From JBBCJM01 sp037190175 (GTDB lineage: Bacteria; Pseudomonadota; Alphaproteobacteria; Rhodobacterales; Rhodobacteraceae): DNA of 6,169 nucleotides. Shown piece after piece: positions 1 through 5,310 of this stretch. Location: contig JBBCJM010000260.1 of assembly GCA_037190175.1 (NCBI GenBank), forward strand, positions 1 through 6,169, given 5' to 3'. How positions within the stretch are numbered: position 1 is the first letter of the stretch; the number at the start of each line of letters is the position of its first letter. The notes below the pieces were generated by a model. That model had not been told where the DNA came from, searched no databases, and saw nothing but the letters and a program-made list of their open reading frames with translations. The position numbers and the translations under genes are program-made.

Positions 1-2
1 CG

Positions 3-26
3 CCCTTCCTTCTGGCGTTGCTCTGA
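3..26 (+). CDS. Possible last codons of an upstream gene (partial)
   Basis: One frame reads PFLLALL followed by a TGA at 24-26, and a strong GC hairpin begins nine bases later, as expected at a gene end. Only seven codons are visible, so no family can be assigned, and the reading frame is chosen mainly because the stop sits just before the hairpin. A gene reading leftwards off the window, or plain intergenic DNA, is equally possible. Confidence 0.22.
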   Translation, partial: PFLLALL

Positions 27-34
27 CGGAAGCC

Positions 35-57
35 CCGGGGGGCCGTCTGCCCCCCGG
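35..57 (+). terminator. GC hairpin with AGGATATTT tail, possible terminator
   Basis: CCGGGGGGC (35-43) pairs perfectly with GCCCCCCGG (49-57), leaving a five-base loop. A second run of six C at 59-64 could pair with the same G run, so two folds compete. The stem is followed by GAGGATATTTGTG and an A-rich stretch to about position 90, not by a simple T tract. From memory, similar GC hairpins with an AGGATATTT or AGTATTTT tail recur between genes in Rhodobacteraceae, which would make this a dispersed intergenic element that may end transcription of the gene upstream. The stem is certain on inspection; the terminator role and the family-wide recurrence are not shown by this window. Confidence 0.45.
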
Positions 58-98
58 ACCCCCCGAGGATATTTGTGACACCAAAGAAAACGGAAGGG

Positions 99-121
99 GG
101 ACAATTTGGATCAAACTGTCC
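99..121. promoter_or_regulatory. 23-bp near-perfect dyad upstream of hisC
   Basis: The arm GGACAATTTG (99-108) faces CAAACTGTCC (112-121) across a three-base centre GAT. Nine of ten positions pair; the exception is A104 with C116. The dyad lies in a short AT-rich island (about 68-120) inside otherwise very GC-rich DNA, and it has no T run after it, so an operator is at least as likely as a transcription terminator. I do not recognise a regulator consensus: it does not match FNR (TTGAT-N4-ATCAA) or the CtrA spacing. Confidence 0.4.
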
Positions 122-155
122 GTCTCCTTGGCGCAAGCCCCCCACGTAACCCCGT

Positions 156-204
156 CGGCAACTTGCCGCTGGCCTTGCCGCGGGCGGGCGGCTAATACCC
201 GCGG
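156..204 (+). promoter_or_regulatory. Palindromes and a -10-like box ahead of hisC
   Basis: CGGCAA (156-161) and TTGCCG (163-168) form a 13-bp palindrome around a single C. A second inverted repeat, CCGCGGG (178-184) and CCCGCGG (198-204), brackets TAATAC at 193-198, the best -10-like hexamer before hisC. No good -35 lies at the usual distance: the TTGCCG copies at 163 and 175 leave spacers of 24 and 12 bases. If TAATAC is used, transcription would start near 205 and give a leader of about 36 bases. The arrangement suggests a controlled promoter, but the call is weak. Confidence 0.25.
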
Positions 205-240
205 GCGAGCCGAAACCTGCCCCTCGCCCGAGAGAACCCG

Positions 241-1326
241 ATGACCGACGCCATCCGACCGCAGCCCGGCATCCTCGACATCGCGCTCTACGAGGGCGGG
301 GCCAGCCATGTGGCAGGCGTGGCCAATGCGGTGAAGCTCAGCTCCAACGAGAACCCCTTCGGCCCATCGGACCGCACGCGCGAGGCCTTCGCCCGCGCCG
401 TGCACAGCCTGCACCGCTATCCCTCGACCGACCACGCCGCCCTGCGCGGGGCCATCGGCGAGGTCCATGGCCTCGACCCCGACCGCATCATCTGCGGCGT
501 GGGCTCGGACGAGGTGATCACCTTCCTCTGCCAGGCCTATGCCGGGCCGGGCGACGAGGTGATCCATACCGAGCACGGCTTCCTGATGTACCGCATCTCG
601 GCGCTGGCCGTGGGGGCCACCCCGGTGGAGGTGCGCGAGCGCGAGCGGGTGACGGATGTGGACGCGATCCTCTCCGCCTGTTCGCACCGCACCAGGCTGG
701 TGTTCATCGCCAATCCCAACAACCCCACCGGCACCATGATCTCCCCCGCCGAGGTGGAGCGGCTGGCCGAGGGCCTGCCCCAGCAGGCGATCCTGGTGCT
801 GGACGGCGCCTATGCGGAATATGTCGAGGGGTTCGACGGTGGCGCCGCCATCGCCACCCAGCGCACGAACGTGGTGATGACCCGGACGTTTTCGAAGATC
901 TACGGGCTGGGGGGCCTGCGCATCGGCTGGGGCTATGGCCCGCGTGCCATCATCGACGTGCTGAACCGCATCCGCGGCCCCTTCAACCTGTCGAACGCGC
1001 AGCTCGACGCCGCCGAGGCCGCGGTGCGCGACCAGGACTGGGTGGCCCGCTGCCGCGCCGACAACGCCCGGATGCGCCAGTGGCTGGCCGAGGCGCTGGC
1101 CGAGATGGGGGTGCCTTCGGACGTGTCGATGGCGAACTTCATCCTCGCCCGCTTCGCCGACCCGGCCGAGGCCAATGCCTGCGACGAGTTCCTGCGCGGG
1201 CAGGGGCTGATCGTGCGGCGGGTGGGTGGCTACAAGCTGCCGCACTGCCTGCGCATCACCGTGGGCGACGAGGCGTCGTGCCGCCGCGTCGCCCATGCGG
1301 TGGCGCAGTGGAAGGGCCTGCGATGA
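241..1326 (+). CDS. hisC: HisC-type aminotransferase (histidinol-phosphate / aromatic)
   Basis: This is a 361-residue, PLP-dependent, fold-type I cytosolic aminotransferase of the HisC family. It should convert imidazole-acetol phosphate and glutamate to histidinol phosphate and, in this context, probably also transaminates prephenate or 4-hydroxyphenylpyruvate. The substrate-side motif SSNENPFGPS lies near residues 34-43. NPNNPTG (158-164) includes the cofactor-contacting N161; D188 and Y191 sit in DGAYAEY; K219 in TFSKIYGLGGLRIG is the Schiff-base lysine with R227 after it; R338 in LRITVG is the usual carboxylate/phosphate arginine. The length is normal and all key residues are present. The ATG at 241 follows a GAGAGA ribosome site at 230-235. 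The stop overlaps the tyrC start (ATGA), so the two are translationally coupled. The family is sure; whether its main duty is histidine or tyrosine/phenylalanine cannot be read from sequence. Confidence 0.95.
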   Translation: MTDAIRPQPGILDIALYEGGASHVAGVANAVKLSSNENPFGPSDRTREAFARAVHSLHRYPSTDHAALRGAIGEVHGLDPDRIICGVGSDEVITFLCQAYAGPGDEVIHTEHGFLMYRISALAVGATPVEVRERERVTDVDAILSACSHRTRLVFIANPNNPTGTMISPAEVERLAEGLPQQAILVLDGAYAEYVEGFDGGAAIATQRTNVVMTRTFSKIYGLGGLRIGWGYGPRAIIDVLNRIRGPFNLSNAQLDAAEAAVRDQDWVARCRADNARMRQWLAEALAEMGVPSDVSMANFILARFADPAEANACDEFLRGQGLIVRRVGGYKLPHCLRITVGDEASCRRVAHAVAQWKGLR

Positions 1327-2261
1327 CCTTGCTTTACGACCGGGTGGCGCTGATCGGGCTGGGCCTGATCGCCTCCTCCATGGGCCATGCGATGAAGGCC
1401 GGGGGGCTGGCGGGCGAGATCGTGGGCCATGCGCGCACCGAGGCCACCCGCACCGCGGCGCTGGAGATCGGCTTCGTCGACCGGGTGGCGGAGACGGCGG
1501 CCGAGGCGGTTAAGGGCGCCGACCTGGTGGTGCTGGCGGTGCCGGTGGGGGTGATGGCCGAAGTCGCGGCCGAGATCGCCCCGCACCTGAAGCCCGGCGC
1601 CACGCTGACCGACGTGGGGTCGGTGAAGCAGGCGGTGATAGAAGCGGTTTCTCCACATATCCCCAAGGGGATCAGCTTCGTTCCCGGGCATCCGCTTGCC
1701 GGAACCGAACATTCCGGGCCGCACTCCGGTTTCGCCACCCTGTTCGTGAACCGCTGGTGCCTGCTGACCCCTATCGCGCAGTCCACGCCGGAGGCGGTGG
1801 AGCGGCTGGCGGCGCTGTGGCGGGCCATGGGATCCAACGTGGACGAGATGGACCCCGCCCACCACGACCTGGTGCTGGCGGTCGTCTCGCACACGCCGCA
1901 CCTGATCGCCTATACGATGGTGGGGGTGGCGGATCATCTGCGCCGCGTCTCGAACTCCGAGGTGATCAAGTATTCCGCCAGCGGCTTCAGGGACTTCACC
2001 CGGATCGCGGCCAGCGACCCCACCATGTGGCGCGACGTGTTCCTGACCAACCGCGAGGCCACGCTGGACATCCTCGGCCGCTTCACCGAGGAACTCTTCG
2101 TGCTGCAACGGGCGATCCGCATGGGCGACGGCGAGGCGCTGCACGCCTATTTCACCCGTACCCGGGCGATCCGGCGGGGGATCATCGAGGCTGGGCAGGA
2201 TACCGCCGCCCCCGACTTCGGCCGGACCGCCACGGTTGCGCAACCCGGTAACGCCCGGTAA
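1323..2261 (+). CDS. tyrC: Prephenate/arogenate dehydrogenase
   Basis: This 312-residue cytosolic TyrA-family dehydrogenase oxidatively decarboxylates prephenate to 4-hydroxyphenylpyruvate and/or arogenate to tyrosine. The N-terminal Rossmann motif is GLGLIASS (12-19). DVGSVK (97-102) and GHPLAGTEHSG (122-132, with H123 as the probable catalytic histidine) mark the active site. SHTPH (189-193) and GFRDFTRIAASDP (from 221, with R223 and R227) are the C-terminal substrate-binding elements. There is no fused chorismate mutase and no ACT domain, so the sequence gives no sign of built-in tyrosine sensing. The ATG at 1323 shares the ATGA overlap with hisC and has a good GGAAGGG ribosome site at 1310-1316; an upstream extension in the same frame is out-of-frame hisC sequence and was rejected. 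The third fingerprint glycine is alanine (A17), and no acidic residue follows strand 2 (GHARTE, 35-40), hinting at NADP rather than NAD. The family call is firm; substrate and cofactor preference are inferred. Confidence 0.93.
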   Translation: MTLLYDRVALIGLGLIASSMGHAMKAGGLAGEIVGHARTEATRTAALEIGFVDRVAETAAEAVKGADLVVLAVPVGVMAEVAAEIAPHLKPGATLTDVGSVKQAVIEAVSPHIPKGISFVPGHPLAGTEHSGPHSGFATLFVNRWCLLTPIAQSTPEAVERLAALWRAMGSNVDEMDPAHHDLVLAVVSHTPHLIAYTMVGVADHLRRVSNSEVIKYSASGFRDFTRIAASDPTMWRDVFLTNREATLDILGRFTEELFVLQRAIRMGDGEALHAYFTRTRAIRRGIIEAGQDTAAPDFGRTATVAQPGNAR

Positions 2262-2271
2262 ACCAAGCGCG

Positions 2272-3489
2272 ATGACGCGTTTCTCCTGCCTTGCCCTGAG
2301 CCTTGCGCTGGTCCTGCCTCTGCCCGGGCTGGCCGAGGGATTGAGGCCCCTGCCGCGCCCGGCGGCGGTGGAGATCGCGGCGGCCTTCGCCGGCGCCAGC
2401 GACCTCGCCCCCCGTCAGGTTCCCCGCCCGCAGCGGCGGCCGGGGGCGGAGTTGGTGGAGCGCCCGATGGCCGCCAAGGCCGAGGTGCCCGAGGTTCCCG
2501 CCACCCTGCGCGCCGCCGCGCCGCGGGTAGTGCGCTCGGGGCCCGTGCAGGTGCAGGCTTCCGCGCCGGTGGTGCGCTCCGGCCCGGTGCAGCTGGCCGA
2601 CCTGGGCCAGACCCGCGGGGTGACCATCGGCTTTTCGGCCGCCAATGCCCGGGTGCCGGTCTTCGTGACCGCGGCCGTCACCGCCACCCGCCCGGTTCAC
2701 CGGCCCGAGGCGCTGGCCGCCCCCGCCGCCATCGCCCAGCCGGCGGTGATGGACCTCGCCACGCCCCGCCCCCGTGCCCGGCCTGCCGTTCTGGCCGCGC
2801 CCCCGCCGGCCGAGGTGGTGAAGGCCGCCGCCTTCGCCTCGCCCCGCCCGGCGATGCGGCCCAAGGGGCTGGCCGCCCGCAAGGCCCCGGCGGCCGAGCC
2901 CGAGGCGCGGATCGTGAAAACCGCCGCGGCCCCGCGGATCAACCCCGGCGAGGCGCTGGTGGTGCCGAAGGGCGACGCCAAGGGCGCGCTCTGCGGCGAC
3001 CCGCGGATCAAGGGCAGCCGGCTGCCGCCGATCAGCTCCAAGGTGCAGGGCTGCGGCGTGGCCGACCCCGTGCGGGTGACCGAGGTCGACGGCGTGCGCC
3101 TCTCGACCCCCGCGACGCTCGACTGCGACACCGCCCGTGCGCTGCGGCAATGGGTCACCACCGGGCTGAAGCCCGCCGTGGGCCGCGTGGGCGTCAGCGA
3201 GCTGAAGATCGCCGCGCATTACTCCTGCCGGCCGCGCAACAACGTCAAGGGCGCGCGGATCAGCGAGCATGGCCGCGGCAAGGCCATCGACATCGCCGGC
3301 ATCGTGACCGCCAAGGGCAACCTGCTGACCGTGCTGGGCGATTATCGGTCAAGCGACGTGCTGAAACAGGTGCGCAAGGCGGCCTGCGGCATCTTCGGCA
3401 CCACGCTGGGCCCGGGGTCGGACCGCTATCACAACGACCATTTCCACTTCGACACCGCGCGTCACCGCAACGGCGCCTATTGCCGCTGA
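2272..3489 (+). CDS. Secreted extensin-like family protein with LAS-type zinc site
   Basis: The 405-residue product starts with a Sec signal peptide (basic start, hydrophobic 6-18, likely cut near 21-23). Residues 24 to about 230 are a Pro/Ala/Arg-rich linker with five RPxxRP motifs and a repeated VVRSGPVQ segment, probably extended and periplasmic. The conserved part, about 238-405, matches the extensin-like C-terminal domain family: CGDPRIKG, SSKVQGCGV, YSCRPRNN, SEHGRGKAIDI (331-341) and YHNDHFHFD (386-394). The SxHxxGxAxD pattern plus the terminal HxDHxH cluster is the zinc-ligand layout of LAS-type peptidases (VanX/MepA/M15), with H333, D340 and H390 or H392 as candidate ligands, so murein peptide cleavage is plausible. 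Six cysteines (241, 261, 285, 319, 372, 404) suggest disulfides. The ATG at 2272, ten bases after the tyrC stop, begins the signal peptide cleanly; an in-frame TTG at 2236 would add twelve residues and overlap tyrC. The ribosome site is weak, consistent with coupling to tyrC. Function within the family is poorly known. Confidence 0.85.
   Translation: MTRFSCLALSLALVLPLPGLAEGLRPLPRPAAVEIAAAFAGASDLAPRQVPRPQRRPGAELVERPMAAKAEVPEVPATLRAAAPRVVRSGPVQVQASAPVVRSGPVQLADLGQTRGVTIGFSAANARVPVFVTAAVTATRPVHRPEALAAPAAIAQPAVMDLATPRPRARPAVLAAPPPAEVVKAAAFASPRPAMRPKGLAARKAPAAEPEARIVKTAAAPRINPGEALVVPKGDAKGALCGDPRIKGSRLPPISSKVQGCGVADPVRVTEVDGVRLSTPATLDCDTARALRQWVTTGLKPAVGRVGVSELKIAAHYSCRPRNNVKGARISEHGRGKAIDIAGIVTAKGNLLTVLGDYRSSDVLKQVRKAACGIFGTTLGPGSDRYHNDHFHFDTARHRNGAYCR
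2344..2862 (+). repeat. Five dispersed RPxxRP motifs in the extensin-like protein linker
   Basis: RPLPRP (residues 25-30, from 2344), RPQRRP (52-57, from 2425), RPVHRP (140-145, from 2689), RPRARP (166-171, from 2767) and RPAMRP (192-197, from 2845) share an RPxxRP core. The last three continue as RPEALAAP, RPAVLAAP and RPKGLAAR and are preceded by TRP or PRP, so they look like degenerate units about 26 residues apart. They sit only in the linker, never in the catalytic-type domain. The unit may be a short binding or spacing motif; its role is unknown to me. Confidence 0.6.
2524..2592 (+). repeat. In-frame direct repeat encoding VVRSGPVQ twice
   Basis: Residues 85-93 (RVVRSGPVQ) and 99-107 (PVVRSGPVQ) of the extensin-like protein repeat with a 14-residue (42-base) period. 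The DNA copies at 2524-2550 and 2566-2592 differ at only a few positions, so this is a fairly recent tandem duplication within the linker and a likely site of length variation between strains. Confidence 0.7.
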
Positions 3490-3511
3490 GACCTCCTCTC
3501 GGTTGAGTGAC

Positions 3512-3541
3512 TTGCCCTTTCGGCGGGCGACCGCCTATCTT
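3512..3541 (+). promoter_or_regulatory. Candidate promoter for dacB, leaderless type
   Basis: TTGCCC (3512-3517) and TATCTT (3536-3541) are separated by 18 bases, a sigma-70-like layout. Transcription would begin at about 3548-3550, essentially on the dacB ATG at 3550, and no clear Shine-Dalgarno sequence precedes that ATG. The box-to-start segment TATCTTGCGCGCCGATG closely resembles CATCCTGCGGCCCATG before the gene at 5817. Both the promoter and the leaderless mRNA are inferred from spacing. Confidence 0.45.
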
Positions 3542-3549
3542 GCGCGCCG

Positions 3550-5028
3550 ATGCTGCCCCACGCCTGTTCCCGCCGCTGGATTCTCTCCGCCCTGCTGGCC
3601 GGCGCCGCCCTGCCGGCCGCCGCCGAGGCGCCCGCGCGCTCGCTGCGCCCGCTTCCCCGTCCCCCGGCACAGGCCGCCAGGCCGCCGCAGCCCGCCCCCG
3701 GCCTGGGCTCGCTGGTCGAGGCCGCGCGGCTGGGCGGCAGGACCGGCGTGGTGGTTATGGAGGCCGCCAGCGGCCGGGTGCTGGAGGGGCTGGAGGCGGG
3801 CACGCCCCTGCCGCCCGCCTCGGTCGCCAAGGCGATGACCGCGCTCTTTGCGCTGGAGCGGCTGGGGCCCGGGCACCGCTGGGCCACCCGGCTGGTGGCG
3901 ACCGGCGGCGTCGCCGGCGGGCAGGTGCAGGGCGACCTGATCCTGCAAGGGGGCGGCGACCCCACGCTGACCACCGACCAGCTGGGCGACCTCGCCGCCC
4001 GGCTGCGCGCGGCCGGGGTGCGGGGGGTGAGGGGGCGCTTCCTCGTCCATTCCGGGGCCCTGCCGCGGATCGACCGGATCGACCCGGCGCAGCCCGACCA
4101 TGTGGGCTACAACCCCACGCTGGGCGGGCTGAACCTGAACTTCAACCGCGTGCATTTCGAATGGAAGCGCGGGGCCAAGGGCTGGCTGACCACGATGGAC
4201 GCCCGCGGCGAACGGTTCGTGCCCAAGGTCGCCATGGCGCGGATGCGGATCGCCGAACGGCAGGCGCCGCTCTTCACCTACGAATCGCAGGGCGACGGCG
4301 ACAGCTGGACCGTGGCCTCGGCCGCGCTGGGCAAGGGCGGCGCCCGCTGGCTGCCGGTGCGCCACCCCGAGCTCTATGCGGGCGAGGTGTTCCAGACGCT
4401 CGCCGCCGCGCAGGGCATCGGCCTGCCCGCCCCGCGGGTGGCCGCGCAGATGCCGGCGGGGCAGGTGATCGCCTCGGTGCAGAGCGACAGCCTGATGCCG
4501 GTGATGCGCGACATGCTTCGCTATTCGGTGAACCTGACGGCCGAGGTCGTGGGGCTCTCGGCCTCGGGCGCGCCGACGCTGGCGGCCTCGGGCGGGCGGA
4601 TGTCGGAATGGTTGCAGGGCCGCTACGGCACCGGCTGCCGCTTCGTGGACCATTCCGGGCTGGGCGGGCTGTCGCGGATCAGCGCCGCCGACATGGCGCA
4701 GGCCCTGCAGCGCGGGCGGGGCTCGGGGCTGGTCGGCATCCTGCGCGACCAGGGGATGCGCGACGCCAAGGGCCAGCCGGTGAAGAACAGCCCGGTGAAG
4801 GTGCCGTCCAAGACCGGCACGCTGAACTTCGTCTCGGGCCTTGCGGGCTACATCCAGCCGCCCTCGGGCCGGGAACTGGTGTTCGCGATCTTCTCGGCCG
4901 ACGCCGCCCGGCGCGACGCGCTGGGCCGGGCCGAGATGGAACGGCCCAGGGGCGGCCCCGAATGGACCGCCCGCGCCCGCCTGTTGCAGGGGCAGCTGGT
5001 CGGCCGCTGGGCGCAGATGTTCGGTTGA
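3550..5028 (+). CDS. dacB: PBP4-type D-alanyl-D-alanine carboxypeptidase/endopeptidase
   Basis: This 492-residue exported serine peptidase (family S13, class C PBP) trims the terminal D-Ala of peptidoglycan stem peptides and cuts peptide cross-links in the periplasm. The catalytic triad of motifs is complete: SVAK (91-94, nucleophile S91 and K94), SVN (326-328) and KTG (421-423). About 230 residues separate the first two motifs, the usual sign of the inserted domains of PBP4-like enzymes. The N-terminus MLPHACSRRWILSALLAGAALPAAAEA is a signal peptide; SRRWIL resembles a twin-arginine signal, so Tat export is possible though Sec is not excluded. Right after it comes LRPLPRP (32-38), identical to the heptapeptide after the signal peptide of the preceding gene product. 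The ATG at 3550 fits the signal peptide and the promoter just upstream; the gene lies 60 bases behind its neighbour and probably has its own transcript. The family call is firm. Confidence 0.93.
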   Translation: MLPHACSRRWILSALLAGAALPAAAEAPARSLRPLPRPPAQAARPPQPAPGLGSLVEAARLGGRTGVVVMEAASGRVLEGLEAGTPLPPASVAKAMTALFALERLGPGHRWATRLVATGGVAGGQVQGDLILQGGGDPTLTTDQLGDLAARLRAAGVRGVRGRFLVHSGALPRIDRIDPAQPDHVGYNPTLGGLNLNFNRVHFEWKRGAKGWLTTMDARGERFVPKVAMARMRIAERQAPLFTYESQGDGDSWTVASAALGKGGARWLPVRHPELYAGEVFQTLAAAQGIGLPAPRVAAQMPAGQVIASVQSDSLMPVMRDMLRYSVNLTAEVVGLSASGAPTLAASGGRMSEWLQGRYGTGCRFVDHSGLGGLSRISAADMAQALQRGRGSGLVGILRDQGMRDAKGQPVKNSPVKVPSKTGTLNFVSGLAGYIQPPSGRELVFAIFSADAARRDALGRAEMERPRGGPEWTARARLLQGQLVGRWAQMFG

Positions 5029-5035
5029 ATCCACC

Positions 5036-5110
5036 GGCCGCTCTATCCAAGCCTGACGGCCTTCTTCGCTGGGTGTGAGCGAGGAAAGCCGTCAGGCTTG
5101 ATGAGCGGCC
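5036..5110. terminator. 75-nt near-perfect hairpin between convergent dacB and tRNA-Ala
   Basis: Four stacked helices can form: GGCCGCTC with GAGCGGCC (5036-5043/5103-5110), two pairs at 5045-5046/5101-5102, the 13-bp CAAGCCTGACGGC with its exact complement (5048-5060/5088-5100), and nine pairs at 5062-5070/5078-5086 (one G-U), closing a seven-base loop GGGTGTG. That is 32 pairs. The hairpin starts eight bases after the dacB stop and lies 35 bases beyond the tRNA 3' end, so a bidirectional terminator is the simplest reading. There is no T run on either side. It is also unusually long for a terminator, so a dispersed palindromic repeat or a small mobile remnant is an alternative. Confidence 0.5.
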
Positions 5111-5145
5111 CGGGCCGGCAGTCCTGTCAGACGGAAGGAGGAGAT

Positions 5146-5221
<76 letters not shown>

Positions 5222-5259
5222 ACCGGAGGTCGGAGGGCGCGTTGCCGCGCCGCCCGCGC

Positions 5260-5288
5260 TATCTAGTGAACCCCGCCACCGCCCGCAA
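5260..5288 (-). promoter_or_regulatory. Promoter of tRNA-Ala with GC-rich discriminator
   Basis: On the minus strand TTGCGG (5283-5288) and TAGATA (5260-5265) stand 17 bases apart, the best sigma-70-like pair in the window. Transcription would start near 5253, giving a leader of about 30 bases to be removed by RNase P. The bases between the -10 and the start read GCGCGGG; such a GC-rich discriminator is typical of stable-RNA promoters under stringent control. A weak hairpin (CCCGCA 5282-5287 with TGCGGG 5297-5302) overlaps the -35 box. Confidence 0.55.
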
Positions 5289-5310
5289 GCGGAAAATGCG
5301 GGGTCCGGGG

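Noticed and set aside
1080..1322. N-terminal extension of tyrC by 81 codons
   Set aside because: The extension is hisC read in another frame; the ATG at 1323 has a good ribosome site and gives the normal family N-terminus.
1230..2243. Minus-strand open frame of 337 codons opposite tyrC
   Set aside because: Antisense shadow of a well-supported gene, with no recognisable domain and no ribosome site.
2182..3270. Minus-strand open frame of 362 codons opposite the extensin-like gene
   Set aside because: Low-complexity Gly/Arg/His-rich translation without motifs; the plus-strand frame has a signal peptide and a conserved domain.
3535..5034. Minus-strand open frame of 499 codons opposite dacB
   Set aside because: It mirrors dacB almost end to end, is rich in Arg, His, Gly and Pro with no family motif, and reflects the high GC third-position bias of the real gene.
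3507..5078. Plus-strand frame of 523 codons overlapping dacB
   Set aside because: Arg/Ala/Gly/Pro-rich shadow with no motif; the 3550-5028 frame has all three PBP motifs and a signal peptide.
5106..5117. 12-bp palindrome CGGCCCGGGCCG next to the long hairpin
   Set aside because: Simple GC palindrome of a kind expected by chance in this composition; it only partly overlaps the more convincing 75-nt stem.
5282..5302. Small hairpin after the FYDLN-acid gene as its terminator
   Set aside because: Only six pairs with a nine-base loop, and it overlaps the -35 box of the tRNA promoter; too weak to call.
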